This document shows, one piece after another, positions 44,383 to 53,072 of a stretch of DNA of 64,000 nucleotides. Each line of letters opens with the position of its first letter. The first letter of the stretch is position 1. Origin of the DNA: Streptomyces sp. Ncost-T10-10d (GTDB lineage: Bacteria > Actinomycetota > Actinomycetes > Streptomycetales > Streptomycetaceae); assembly GCF_900091955.1 (NCBI RefSeq), contig NZ_FMDF01000138.1, forward strand, positions 87,541 through 151,540. Direction: 5' to 3'. A program made the position numbers and the translations under genes. The notes beneath the pieces are model-generated. The model was given only the letters and a program-made list of their open reading frames with translations. It was not told the DNA's origin and did not search any database.

Positions 44383-44559
44383 GTTCGTCTATCGGCACCC
44401 TCGGGCGTATAACGGCATAGGACGTTCATACGCTTGCATACGCGGCATTGTGTGGCGTTGCCGGCGACGGACGCGTCGCGTTGTTCGCATCGTGTCGCCG
44501 TGTTGCGTCGGTTTGCTTTGGTTTGGTTTGCGGTTTCGGAGCATCTTCGGAGGACACCA

Positions 44560-45918
44560 GTGGGACGACTCTTCGGCACGGACGGTGTGCGCGGTGTCGC
44601 CAATGCGGATCTGACGGCTGAGCTGGCGCTCGGTCTCTCGGTTGCTGCGGCGCATGTGCTTGCCGAGGCGGGCACCTTTGAGGGGCATCGGCCGACAGCC
44701 GTGGTGGGACGCGACCCACGTGCGTCCGGAGAGTTCCTGGAGGCCGCCGTTGTGGCAGGCCTCGCCAGCGCGGGCGTGGACGTCCTGCGGGTCGGTGTGC
44801 TGCCCACCCCTGCGGTGGCGTACCTCACCGGCGCGCTGGGCGCCGACCTCGGTGTGATGCTCTCCGCCAGCCACAACGCCATGCCGGACAACGGTGTCAA
44901 GTTCTTCGCCCGTGGTGGTCACAAGCTCGCCGACGAGCTGGAGGACCGGATCGAGACGGTCTACGAGCAGCACCGCACCGGTGAGCCCTGGGCACGCCCG
45001 ACGGGCGCCGGGGTGGGCCGGGTCACCGACTACGCCGAGGGCTTCGACCGGTACGTCGCCCATCTCGTCGCCGTCCTCCCGAACCGGCTCGACGGGCTGA
45101 AGGTCGTCCTCGACGAGGCACACGGCGCGGCTTCCCGGGTCTCGCCCGAGGCCTTCGCCCGGGCCGGCGCCGAGGTGGTCACGATCGGTGCCGATCCGGA
45201 CGGTCTGAACATCAACGACGGCTGCGGCTCCACCCACCTGGAGCTGCTAAAGGCCGCCGTCGTCGAGCACGGCGCCGACCTCGGTATCGCGCACGACGGC
45301 GACGCCGACCGCTGCCTCGCCGTGGACGCCACGGGCGCGGAGGTCGACGGCGACCAGATCCTGGCCGTACTCGCCCTCGCCATGCGCGAGGCCGGGCAAC
45401 TGCGCAAGGACACCGTGGTCGGCACGGTCATGTCCAACCTCGGCTTCAAGATCGCGATGGAGCGGGAGGGCATCCAGCTCGTCCAGACCGCCGTCGGCGA
45501 CCGCTATGTACTGGAGTCGATGAAGGCCGAGGGCTATGCGCTGGGCGGCGAGCAGTCCGGCCATGTCATCGTCCTGGACCACGCCACGACCGGCGACGGC
45601 ACGCTGACCGGCCTGATGCTGGCGGCCCGGGTCGCGGCCACCGGACGTACGCTCGCCGAGCTGGCCGGGGTCATGCAGCGGCTGCCCCAGCTGCTGATCA
45701 ACGTCCCCGACGTCGACAAGTCCCGGGTCGGGACCTCCTCGGAGCTGGCCGCGGCGGTCGCCGAGGCCGAGCGCGAGCTGGGCTCCACCGGGCGCGTACT
45801 GCTGCGCCAGTCGGGCACGGAGCCGCTGGTACGGGTCATGGTCGAGGCGGCCGACATCGACCAGGCACGGGCGGTCGCCGAGCGGCTGGCCGATGTGGTG
45901 AAGTCCGCACTCGGCTAG
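44560..45918 (+). CDS. glmM: Phosphoglucosamine mutase
   Basis: The 452-residue enzyme converts glucosamine-6-phosphate to glucosamine-1-phosphate for UDP-GlcNAc synthesis. It starts GRLFGTDGVRGVANADLT, has the phosphoserine site LSASHNAMPDNG (Ser104), the metal loop DGDADRC and the phosphate-binding RQSGTEPLVRVM. GTG at 44560 follows CGGAGGAC. Works with GlmS encoded at 61505. Confidence 0.96.
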   Translation: MGRLFGTDGVRGVANADLTAELALGLSVAAAHVLAEAGTFEGHRPTAVVGRDPRASGEFLEAAVVAGLASAGVDVLRVGVLPTPAVAYLTGALGADLGVMLSASHNAMPDNGVKFFARGGHKLADELEDRIETVYEQHRTGEPWARPTGAGVGRVTDYAEGFDRYVAHLVAVLPNRLDGLKVVLDEAHGAASRVSPEAFARAGAEVVTIGADPDGLNINDGCGSTHLELLKAAVVEHGADLGIAHDGDADRCLAVDATGAEVDGDQILAVLALAMREAGQLRKDTVVGTVMSNLGFKIAMEREGIQLVQTAVGDRYVLESMKAEGYALGGEQSGHVIVLDHATTGDGTLTGLMLAARVAATGRTLAELAGVMQRLPQLLINVPDVDKSRVGTSSELAAAVAEAERELGSTGRVLLRQSGTEPLVRVMVEAADIDQARAVAERLADVVKSALG

Positions 45919-45983
45919 TCCGGGCCCGGCCGGGCTGCAGTCGGCCGCGCCCTCAGCCGGCCGGTGCGTGATCGGCAGGCCCC

Positions 45984-46025
45984 GGCTCGGCCGGGCCGCT
46001 CGTCGGAGAGCGGTCCGGCCGAGCC
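45984..46025 (+). terminator. Terminator after glmM
   Basis: GGCTCGGCCGGGCCGCTC (45984-46001) and GAGCGGTCCGGCCGAGCC (46008-46025) form an 18-bp stem with one G-T pair and a 6-base loop. Between convergent glmM and the DUF389 gene. Confidence 0.85.
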
Positions 46026-46030
46026 GCTCG

Positions 46031-46987
46031 CTATTCGCCGGACGGGCTCGCAACGCAGCCCGTCCGGCGGCGGTGAGCCGCCCACAGGGCCTTCTGGACC
46101 AGCAGCGTCAACGTTCCTGCGACCACGATCCCGCCGAGGTTCGCCAGCAGCTGGGCAATTGAGCCGGACATCTGGCTGTAGTCGCTGTAGCTGAACGCCA
46201 CCGCCGCGTTGGCCGCGGCCGGCACGGTGGTCACCGAGATCGCGACCCCGATCAGCGCACCGGACTTCGCCGAGGTGAGCGAGAGCGTCCCGGCGATCCC
46301 GGCCAGGAACGCCACCACGAACGACATCGCGTCCGGCTTCCAGATGAACGCCGTGTTGGGCCGGGCCGCCTCGATCATCGAGCGGTTGAACAGCCCGAAG
46401 GCGTCCATCAGCCAGGCGAACCCGGCGGTCAGTATCATCGCGACGGCGAAGCCGCCGATCAGCGCCACCAGCGACCGCCACACCAGCCGCGGAGCGCGCT
46501 GCACCAGGGCCGTGGAGATCCCGGCCAGCGGTCCGAACTCCGGACCGACCGCCATCGCGCCCACGATCAGGATCGCGTTGTCGAGCATCACACCGCAGGC
46601 GGCGAGCATCGTCGCGACCGCGAGGAACGCCACATAGGTGACGCTGAACGTCGACTCCTCGTGGGTCGCCTCCGTCAGCTCCTCCCACAGCACCGCGTCC
46701 GCGCCCTCGCCCGGCGCCTCCTCCTCGGCCTTGTCGGCGTGCGCGGAGAGCGTCAGGTCCATGTTCTCGACGGTGATCGAACCGGACTTGTCGATACCGA
46801 GCCCGCGCAGCGCGCTGATCAGCTCGTCGCCCGCCTCGCGGGCCACATCGCACAGCACCACGTCACCCGCCGGGTCACGGGCGACCCCGGACATCACCAC
46901 GAGATGCGTCGTACCGACGGTGTTCTCCACCAGGCGCACCACCTCGTCCGTACGGTCGGCGGGGACGATCAGGCGCAGATGCAGCAC
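46031..46987 (-). CDS. DUF389 family membrane protein
   Basis: The 318-residue protein has a soluble N-terminal alpha/beta segment (LRLIVPADRTDEVVRLVEN), then at least five membrane spans (YVAFLAVATMLAACGVML, AILIVGAMAVGPEFGPLAG, SLVALIGGFAVAMILTAG, VVAFLAGIAGTLSL, LLANLGGIVVAGTLTLLV). The GPEFGP motif is typical. DUF389 proteins have no assigned function. It precedes coaA on the same strand's downstream side; 27 bases separate them. Confidence 0.88.
   Translation of the reverse strand: MLHLRLIVPADRTDEVVRLVENTVGTTHLVVMSGVARDPAGDVVLCDVAREAGDELISALRGLGIDKSGSITVENMDLTLSAHADKAEEEAPGEGADAVLWEELTEATHEESTFSVTYVAFLAVATMLAACGVMLDNAILIVGAMAVGPEFGPLAGISTALVQRAPRLVWRSLVALIGGFAVAMILTAGFAWLMDAFGLFNRSMIEAARPNTAFIWKPDAMSFVVAFLAGIAGTLSLTSAKSGALIGVAISVTTVPAAANAAVAFSYSDYSQMSGSIAQLLANLGGIVVAGTLTLLVQKALWAAHRRRTGCVASPSGE
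46036..46069 (-). terminator. Hairpin inside the 3' end of the DUF389 gene
   Basis: CGCCGGACGGGCT (46036-46048) and AGCCCGTCCGGCG (46057-46069), 13 bp perfect, encode the last dozen residues before the stop at 46031. Related to the dispersed GCCGGACGGGCT repeats. Confidence 0.6.
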
Positions 46988-47014
46988 GCGGCCACTCCCA
47001 GGAGGCTCGGAGAA

Positions 47015-48010
47015 TCAGAGTTTGCGCAGGGACAGCCGCTGGACCTTGTGGTCCGGCCCCTTGCGCAGCACCAGAGTGGCACGGCCCCGGGTGGGCGCGA
47101 CATTCTCCACCAGGTTGGGCTTGTTGATGGTCCGCCACATCGTCGCCGCGTACTCCATCGCCTCCTCCTCGGAGACCTGGGTGTACTTGCGGAAGTACGA
47201 GAACGGGTTCTGGAACGCCGTCTCGCGCAGTTTCCGGAACCGGTTGAGATACCAGGACTCGATGTCCTCGGTCCGCGCGTCCACGTACACACTGAAGTCG
47301 AAGTAGTCGGCGAGCCCGACCCTGGTGCGCCCGTCCTTGCCCGGCAGCGCGGGCTGAAGCACGTTGAGTCCCTCGACGATCAGGATGTCGGGGCGGCGCA
47401 CGGTGAGGCGCTCGCCCGGCACGATGTCGTAGATCAGATGCGAGTAGACGGGCGCCGTCACCTCGTCCTTTCCGGCTTTGATGTCCGCGACGAAACGGGT
47501 CAGGGCACGCCGGTCGTACGACTCGGGGAACCCCTTGCGCGACATCAGCCCGCGCGACCGGAGCTCCTTCATCGGCAGCAGGAACCCGTCCGTGGTGACG
47601 AGCTCCACCCGGGGATGCTCGGGCCAGCGGGCCAGCAGCGCCTGGAGGATACGGGCGCTGGTGGACTTGCCGACCGCGACACTGCCCGCGACCCCTATGA
47701 CGAACGGGGTGCCCCGCTGCGCACCGTGCCCGTTGCCCGCGTCCCCGAGGAAGGTGTTCAGGGCGCCGCGCAGGCCCGAGGTGGCCTGGACATAGAGGTT
47801 GAGGAGCCGGGAGAGCGGCAGGTAGACGTCCCGTACCTCGTCGAGGTCGATGACATCGCCGAGACCGCGCAGCTGCTCCACCTCGTCGGCGGTCAGCGGC
47901 AGCGGAGTCTTGTCGCGCAGGGCGCTCCACTCGGCGCGGGACAGGTCGACGTACGGCGTCGACGCGTGCTCGGTGCGTCGGTGGGTGCTCCGTGGCGGCG
48001 AAGTGATCAC
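47015..48010 (-). CDS. coaA: Pantothenate kinase, type I
   Basis: The 331-residue enzyme phosphorylates pantothenate, the first step to CoA. P-loop GVAGSVAVGKST, then VTTDGFLLP, YDIVPGERLTVRRPDILIVE and the C-terminal YFRKYTQVSEEEA. The GTG at 48010 gives a short variable N-terminus before YVDLSRAEWSALRDKTPLPL; ribosome site weak. Located near acpS, which uses CoA. Confidence 0.93.
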   Translation of the reverse strand: MITSPPRSTHRRTEHASTPYVDLSRAEWSALRDKTPLPLTADEVEQLRGLGDVIDLDEVRDVYLPLSRLLNLYVQATSGLRGALNTFLGDAGNGHGAQRGTPFVIGVAGSVAVGKSTSARILQALLARWPEHPRVELVTTDGFLLPMKELRSRGLMSRKGFPESYDRRALTRFVADIKAGKDEVTAPVYSHLIYDIVPGERLTVRRPDILIVEGLNVLQPALPGKDGRTRVGLADYFDFSVYVDARTEDIESWYLNRFRKLRETAFQNPFSYFRKYTQVSEEEAMEYAATMWRTINKPNLVENVAPTRGRATLVLRKGPDHKVQRLSLRKL

Positions 48011-48115
48011 GTGTTCATTGTTGCGGGAGTTCTGACGGAGCGGGGGGTGGGGTCGGTCACGTGGGGGCGGCGCTCGTTCCGGGCATGCACCCGCGCGCAT
48101 CCGCCGCCGACGGCA

Positions 48116-48154
48116 GGGGCCGGTGTCCGCACCCCTGTGGCGGGCACCGGCCCC
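48116..48154 (-). terminator. Terminator of the sigma factor operon
   Basis: GGGGCCGGTGTCCGC (48116-48130) with GCGGGCACCGGCCCC (48140-48154), 15 bp with one wobble, 22 bases past the stop of the gene at 48176. The rest of 48011-48175 shows nothing else. Confidence 0.75.
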
Positions 48155-48175
48155 GGTTCATGGCCCCGGTCGGCG

Positions 48176-49156
48176 TCAGGGCTTCTCGCCCTTGGCGTCG
48201 ACGACGGCGGCCTCGACCCGGGCTTCGCTCAGCATGACCTGCCCGGCCTTGAACTTCTCCGGCCAAAATTGCACCTTGCCCGCGGAGGACGTGTACTCGT
48301 AATCCTCGGCGACCACGAAGCGCGTCCCGGCGTAGCTGAAGTCGTGCGGGTCAAGGAGGATCTCCCGCTGTTCGTGGCTGCCGTCCTCCTTCCGGGTGAT
48401 GGCGATGGCTTCGCGTCCGGCGGCGTCCTTCACCAGGTGGTCGGTGACACGCACACCGGGGACGGTGGCCAGGGCCCGGTAGATCCGGGCGAGGGCGGCC
48501 GGTGCGATCGGGTAGGTCTGGACCATCAGACTCATCGCGCGGAAGCTGTGCTCGGCCTCGGCCTCGGGCGGGCTCTCGGCGGTGTTGCCGGTCGGGTGGA
48601 ACGAGCGGACCTTCGCCAGCAGTCGTGCGGGGTCGTCGGGCAGCTCATTGGCGGCCCGATAGATCTGGCGGGATGTGCGGTAGTCGTCGTCCTTCCCGTT
48701 CTTGGCCGCGGCGGAGTTGTCGTACGGGACCCAGTTGTCGGGGTCGTACGTGAAGCGGCCGACGGCCGGGCCCCTATGGGGCGACTGGGCCATCACCGTC
48801 TTCGTGTAGATCCACTGGTCGTCGCGCGGCTCCGGGGCCGCCTGCTGCTTCTCCAGTGCGTCGGCGGCCCGGTTCAGCACCTCGGCCGGGCTGCTCAGCC
48901 GCAGGGTTCCGGTGGTCGCAGCGGGTCCGGAGCGGTCGGGGGCGGCGGCATCGACGAGCTGGGTGCCGAGCACGGCCGCCACCGTGATCGCCGCTGCCGC
49001 ACCGATCGAGGCGATCCGCCAGTCTGCCCTCAGCCGGCGGGCACGGCGGCCCGAGGCGGCGGCCTCGGTGAGCCGCAGCCGGCCCGGGGCGAGTGCGGAA
49101 CGGTCGGGAACGGGCGCGTCCGCGCGCAGCTTCCGCAGCTGGGTCATTTCGTCCAT
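48176..49156 (-). CDS. CU044_5270-type membrane protein, candidate anti-sigma partner
   Basis: From ATG 49156 (MDEMTQLRKLRADAPVPDRS) the 326 residues have a cytoplasmic basic head, one membrane span (IASIGAAAAITVAAVLGTQL) and a large extracytoplasmic domain (PAEVLNRAADALEKQQ, DDQWIYTKTVMAQ, RIYRALATVPGVRV). The start lies inside the sigma factor gene (13-base overlap), which argues for coupled translation and a partner role. The family is widespread in actinobacteria beside ECF sigma genes. Anti-sigma activity is inferred. Confidence 0.8.
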   Translation of the reverse strand: MDEMTQLRKLRADAPVPDRSALAPGRLRLTEAAASGRRARRLRADWRIASIGAAAAITVAAVLGTQLVDAAAPDRSGPAATTGTLRLSSPAEVLNRAADALEKQQAAPEPRDDQWIYTKTVMAQSPHRGPAVGRFTYDPDNWVPYDNSAAAKNGKDDDYRTSRQIYRAANELPDDPARLLAKVRSFHPTGNTAESPPEAEAEHSFRAMSLMVQTYPIAPAALARIYRALATVPGVRVTDHLVKDAAGREAIAITRKEDGSHEQREILLDPHDFSYAGTRFVVAEDYEYTSSAGKVQFWPEKFKAGQVMLSEARVEAAVVDAKGEKP

Positions 49157-49743
49157 GACGGGGTCAGCTCCATGACGTCGGGCGTGAACGAGGGATCCAT
49201 GCACAGCGCCTCACGGACCTTGCGGCGGGCGCGATTGAGCCGGGACCGCACGGTGCCGAGCGGGATGCCCAGCGCCTCGGCGACCTCCTGATATCCGAGG
49301 TCGGCCCAGGCGACGAGCAGCAGCACATGGCGGTCACCGGGCGAGAGCGAGGCGAGCGCCCCGGCCAGCGGCGCCTGCGAGGCGATCCGGTCGTCGGAGC
49401 GGTCGCTCCAGGACGCGGCCACCGGGTCCTGACCGGTACGGGCCAGGGCCCGCAGCCCTCTCTCCTCGCTGCGCCGGTGCTTGCCGATGAGGTTCGCGGC
49501 GATGCCGTACAGCCAGGGCCGGGCGTTGCGATGCGTGCCGTCGTAACGGTGCCGGGAGCGGAAGGCGATGAGAAAGGTCTCCGCCGTGATGTCGTCCGCC
49601 GCGCCCTCCCCGAGGCGGCGGGCGGCATAGCGGTGGATGTCCGGGGCGTGGCGGTCGTAGAGCCCGGCGAAGATCTCGGGATGCTCCAGCGACTGCGCGA
49701 CGACCTCGGCATCGTCCTCGGGACTGGCTGGTGGTCCGGTCAC
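49144..49743 (-). CDS. ECF RNA polymerase sigma factor
   Basis: The 199-residue protein has sigma region 2 (IFAGLYDRHAPDIHRYAARR, TAETFLIAFRSRHRYD, RPWLYGIAANLIGKHRR) and region 4 (LGYQEVAEALGIPLGTVRSR, LNRARRKVREAL). It has no region 3 and no C-terminal extension. GTG start preceded by AGGAGCC. The regulon is unknown. Confidence 0.9.
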   Translation of the reverse strand: MTGPPASPEDDAEVVAQSLEHPEIFAGLYDRHAPDIHRYAARRLGEGAADDITAETFLIAFRSRHRYDGTHRNARPWLYGIAANLIGKHRRSEERGLRALARTGQDPVAASWSDRSDDRIASQAPLAGALASLSPGDRHVLLLVAWADLGYQEVAEALGIPLGTVRSRLNRARRKVREALCMDPSFTPDVMELTPSWTK

Positions 49744-49941
49744 ATCGGCTCCTGTGGGCTCGCGGGTGAGCGTGTCACCCCTTGTTGCCCGCAGGGCGCG
49801 GAAAGGTTCACAGGAATTCGGAGCGCCTCGGCGCGCGGATTCCGGTGCGCCGGTTTGGCGCCATGTCGGAAAACGCAGGTCAGCAGTCCGTACTGACAGC
49901 GAGACAGCGACTTCCTTGGGCCGGGACCGGACCGCCCGTGG

Positions 49942-50801
49942 CTACCCCGTGAGCGACAGCCCGCTCTCGCAGTTGTGGCAGTTGCCGGGAGTGGAGGAGC
50001 GGAAGGCGCGGTCGCAGTTCTGGAGTGGCGTGGGCTGGTGGGTAGGGGTGGTCGGGGGCGGGAGGAGGTGGGTGAGGCGGTGTCGGAGGAGTTTGGCGGG
50101 GTGTTTGAGGGGGGTGGGGGAGGTCGTTGGTGAGGGTGTGGCGGATGGTGGCGGGTGTGGCGCCGCGTTCGAACCAGGTGGCGACGGCGGGGGCGAGGTG
50201 GTGGATGTCCTTTTCGGTGAGGGTGAGTTGGGGTGTGTTGCGGTGGAGGTCGGTGAGGAGCGTGATGGCGGCGTGGTGGAGTTGGGGGAGGGGGTTGCGG
50301 GGTTGGGGGAGTGGCGGGGGTGGGGTTTGGCTGCGGTGGGGCGGGGGCGTGGAGCTGTTCGGTGACCTGGACCGGGGCCGGGTGAATGGGTGTGCGGCGT
50401 GGCTTGGGTGCCGGGGGCGTGTGGTGGGCGGTCGCCCTCGGTTGGTTGTAGGAGCAGGTGCGGGTGATGACGCGGCCGTTGGGGAGGCGTTCGCGGGTGC
50501 GGCGCAGGTAGCCGTGGACTTCCAGTTCGCGCAGTGCGGCGGCGATGCGGGCCTCGCTGTCCGGGAAGCGTTCGGTGAGGGGTTTGATCCCGATCTTCGT
50601 CCCGGCGGGGAGCGACTGGATGTGGGTGGCGAGGCCGATTGCGAGGAGGGAGAGCTCGCGGTGCTGGGCGAGGTGGTTGCCGACGACCGTGAAGTGGCTG
50701 CTGTGGCGGGAGTTGATGTGCATGACACCGGACGAGGGCGTGGCGTCCCTGCGAACGGGAGACGGGGCGCGCGAGGGCGCGCTAATCTGCTGGGTATCCA
50801 T
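49942..50801 (-). pseudogene. Decayed paralogue of the winged-helix/zinc-ribbon gene
   Basis: From ATG 50801 (MDTQQISAPSRAPSPVRRDA) the winged-helix part is intact (VVGNHLAQHRELSLLAIGLA, RELEVHGYLRRTRERL). In the Pro-rich linker (about 50300-50400) the homologous sequence jumps to a second frame (LTLTEKDIHHLAPAVATWFE), and near 50050 to a third (LQNCDRAFRSSTPGNCHNCE). The latter has lost two residues of the first Cys pair. Two frameshifts and a damaged zinc ribbon make it a pseudogene, though a truncated DNA-binding protein could still be made. Confidence 0.7.
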
Positions 50802-50830
50802 CGGGAAGGGGCTTTCTTCCTCGGTGGTCA

Positions 50831-50867
50831 GGCCCTCGATCGGGATTGCGAGTCCCGGCCGGGGGCC
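50831..50867 (-). promoter_or_regulatory. Conserved 5'-UTR hairpin of the second winged-helix gene
   Basis: On the minus strand GGCCCCCGGCCGGGA pairs with TCCCGATCGAGGGCC (13 of 15 positions). It has the same place and shape as 13283-13319. The sequence between it and the start also contains the conserved TGACCACCGAGGAAGA segment. Confidence 0.55.
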
Positions 50868-51060
50868 GACGCATGTCTGGGGTTGTGGGGGCGAGCATAT
50901 GCCTGCCAACCAGGCGAAAATCCAGTCGAGTTGGTGATCTCACCCGTGTGGGTGACGGGGCCCTGTGTGAGGCCGGGGCAGGGGTTGGGGTTGGGTTGGG
51001 AAGTTTCTTCTCTCCAAGTCTTAAAAGCCTTATACGTCGGGGCCTGCCGGTTCGCGGTCC

Positions 51061-51088
51061 ACCGGGTCGCGGCAGACCGGGTCGCGGC
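51061..51088. repeat. Direct repeat ACCGGGTCGCGGC
   Basis: Two identical 13-mers (51061-51073, 51076-51088) separated by AG, next to the 3' end of the ATPase gene. The same core forms the palindrome at 13500-13529. Upstream (51015-51036) CCAAGTCTTAAAAGCCTTAT resembles 13454-13474. Confidence 0.5.
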
Positions 51089-51090
51089 TG

Positions 51091-51510
51091 TCACGATCCG
51101 GTGAGGGCTACCTCCGCCCAGACGGTCTTGCGGGGGAAGGGCCCCACCTGTACGCCCCACCGAATGGCGATCGCCTCGACGAGCAACAGCCCGCGCCCTG
51201 CCTCGGAGTCGTCGTTCCGCTCCGGTACTCGGGGCAGCACGTCCCCGCGAGCATCGGCGACCTCGATACGGAGCGTGTCTCCGGTGACGGTCAGCAGGAT
51301 GCGGAAGTCCCGCCCTGGCACGTACCCGTGCAGCGCGGCGTTGGACGCCAGCTCGGCGATGACATGACCGGCGTCCTCCAGCGGCAGTCCCCAGGAGCGG
51401 AGTTGCTCGGTCGCGAGGAGCCGGGCGAGCCGGGCGCCCCGACGGGTGGCGGAGAGCTGCACGGCGAACTGGCCGCTGCGGGCACGCGGTTGGGTGATTT
51501 CTCGATTCAC
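51091..51510 (-). CDS. HATPase_c ATP-binding regulatory protein
   Basis: The 139-residue protein is a single GHKL ATPase domain: N-box VIAELASNAALHGYVPGRDF, G1 VADARGD, G2 EAGRGLLLVEAIA. Such RsbW/SpoIIAB-like proteins are often encoded with XRE and DUF397 genes in Streptomyces development loci. GTG start at 51510 with only a weak site. It is divergent from the XRE gene, 144 bases apart. The equivalent gene is missing from the paralogous locus at 13-15 kb. Confidence 0.85.
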   Translation of the reverse strand: MNREITQPRARSGQFAVQLSATRRGARLARLLATEQLRSWGLPLEDAGHVIAELASNAALHGYVPGRDFRILLTVTGDTLRIEVADARGDVLPRVPERNDDSEAGRGLLLVEAIAIRWGVQVGPFPRKTVWAEVALTGS

Positions 51511-51654
51511 GTCACTCAGCGTGGCCGGAGATGCTTACTCTGCACAGCAGTGACGTGCGTACGGACAGTGACTGTCCAGTGGTTGTACGGGTCTGTCCAT
51601 CCGGTACGGCGTCGAGCGCGAAACGGTGCGGGCACGGGTGGAGGCGGGTGTCGT

Positions 51655-52518
51655 ATGGCGGACGAGGACAACAGGGACAACACGGCGGACGGCCCGGACT
51701 GGGAGTTCGACGTCGAGGACGACTCGGGCGCGGTGATCGCGGCGGTCGGCCGACAGATCCGGTTGTGGCGTGAGGCGGCCGGCCTGCGTGCGGCGGAACT
51801 GGGCAGGGCGATCGGCTACGGGGAGAACCAGGTCTACAAGGTGGAGGCCGGGAAACGTATCCCCAAGCCGGAGTTCCTGGACAAGGCGGACGAAGTCCTG
51901 GGAGCGGGCGGCAAACTCGCCGCGATGAAGAAGGACGTGGCGGAGGCGCGGTACCCGAAGAAGGTTCGGGACCTGGCGAAGTTGGAGGCGGGCGTGGTCG
52001 AGATGGGCGCGTACGCCGGTGATGTCGTCGAGGGCCTCTTGCAGACCGAGGAGTACGCCTGTGCTCTCTACAAGGAGCGGCGCCCCGCGTACACCGAGGA
52101 CCAGGTGGACCGCTTGGTGGCTGCGCGCATGGCTCGCCAGTCGATCTTCGAGCGATGTCCCGCCCCGCTGCTGACGTTCGTCCAGGAAGAGGCGACGCTG
52201 AGGCGGCCGACCGGAGGCAAAAAGGTGTTGCGTAGGCAGCTCGAACACCTGCTAGAACTGGGCACGTTGAGGCATGTCGAGATTCAGGTCATGCCGACGG
52301 ACACGGAGGAGCATGCGGGGCTGGCCGGCTCGCACCGGGTGCTTAAGCTGAGTGATGGCACGGCTGTGGGACACAACGAGGTCCAGCTCACCAGCCGACT
52401 GATCACTGATCCCAAGGAAGTCCAGATCCTTGAGATGCGGTACGGCCTGGTCCGAGCCCAGGCGCTCACACCTCGGTTCTCACGGACCTTCATCACGAAA
52501 TTGCTGGGAGAGACATGA
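51655..52518 (+). CDS. XRE-family regulator with DUF5753 (WhiJ-like), second copy
   Basis: The 287 residues match the protein at 13813 closely: HTH VGRQIRLWREAAGLRAAELG and RAIGYGENQVYKVEAGKRIP, then DUF5753 (LLQTEEYACALY, ARMARQSIFERCPAP, FVQEEATLRRPTGG). ATG at 51655 follows GGAGGCGGGTG. The stop overlaps the DUF397 start by ATGA. Confidence 0.85.
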   Translation: MADEDNRDNTADGPDWEFDVEDDSGAVIAAVGRQIRLWREAAGLRAAELGRAIGYGENQVYKVEAGKRIPKPEFLDKADEVLGAGGKLAAMKKDVAEARYPKKVRDLAKLEAGVVEMGAYAGDVVEGLLQTEEYACALYKERRPAYTEDQVDRLVAARMARQSIFERCPAPLLTFVQEEATLRRPTGGKKVLRRQLEHLLELGTLRHVEIQVMPTDTEEHAGLAGSHRVLKLSDGTAVGHNEVQLTSRLITDPKEVQILEMRYGLVRAQALTPRFSRTFITKLLGET

Positions 52519-52721
52519 GTGCCAAGTCCTCGGCCGGAAACGCTTCCGAGCTGACGTGGTTCAAGAGCAGCTACAGCACTAATGACGGCCCGGCGTGCGT
52601 CGAGGTCGCGGAGACCGCGAGCGCCATCCATGTACGCGACTCCAAGAACATTCCCGGCCCGCACCTCGGTTTCACGCCGGACGCCTGGGCGGAGTTCGTC
52701 ACGTACGCCTCCGACAACTGA
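52515..52721 (+). CDS. DUF397 protein, second copy
   Basis: The 68 residues (LTWFKSSYSTNDGPACVEVA, IHVRDSKNIPG, AWAEFVTYASDN) are one DUF397 domain, paralogous to 14688-14897. Coupled to the XRE gene. Confidence 0.85.
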   Translation: MSAKSSAGNASELTWFKSSYSTNDGPACVEVAETASAIHVRDSKNIPGPHLGFTPDAWAEFVTYASDN

Positions 52722-52732
52722 CCCTCGCGCCC

Positions 52733-52793
52733 ACCGGCACTGTGACCGCCCCGTTCCCGGTCGTCCTGGGAGCTGGGCGGTCACAGTGCCGGT
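52733..52793 (+). terminator. 19-bp perfect inverted repeat after DUF397
   Basis: ACCGGCACTGTGACCGCCC (52733-52751) and GGGCGGTCACAGTGCCGGT (52775-52793) are perfectly complementary around a 23-base loop that itself folds (TCCCGG/CCTGGGA). Probable terminator. The rest of 52794-53072 holds nothing I can name. Confidence 0.75.
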
Positions 52794-53072
52794 ACTGCCT
52801 CCGCCCTGATGACCGCCGCGAGTTCCCGCACCCCGGAGACTTTGAGGTGGGAAGTCCTGGCCGTTCACACCCAGACGTTCGGCCATCGGCCGCATGGACG
52901 TGCGCCCGCCATCCAGCGCACCCCGCAGAAGTGCGGCTCGCCCTCGGCTCGTCGATCCCGGGTCGCGCGGATCGAGGCCGTGCCCCGGGCCGCGGAGAGT
53001 CTGCGGCCTCCGCGCGGCGGGCGATCGTGCTCGACCGGGCGGTCTCTGCACGACGTGCCTGAGTGCTTGATT

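Noticed and set aside
46661..49291. An 876-codon plus-strand open frame across coaA and the sigma operon.
   Set aside because: Antisense shadow of four well-supported minus-strand genes.
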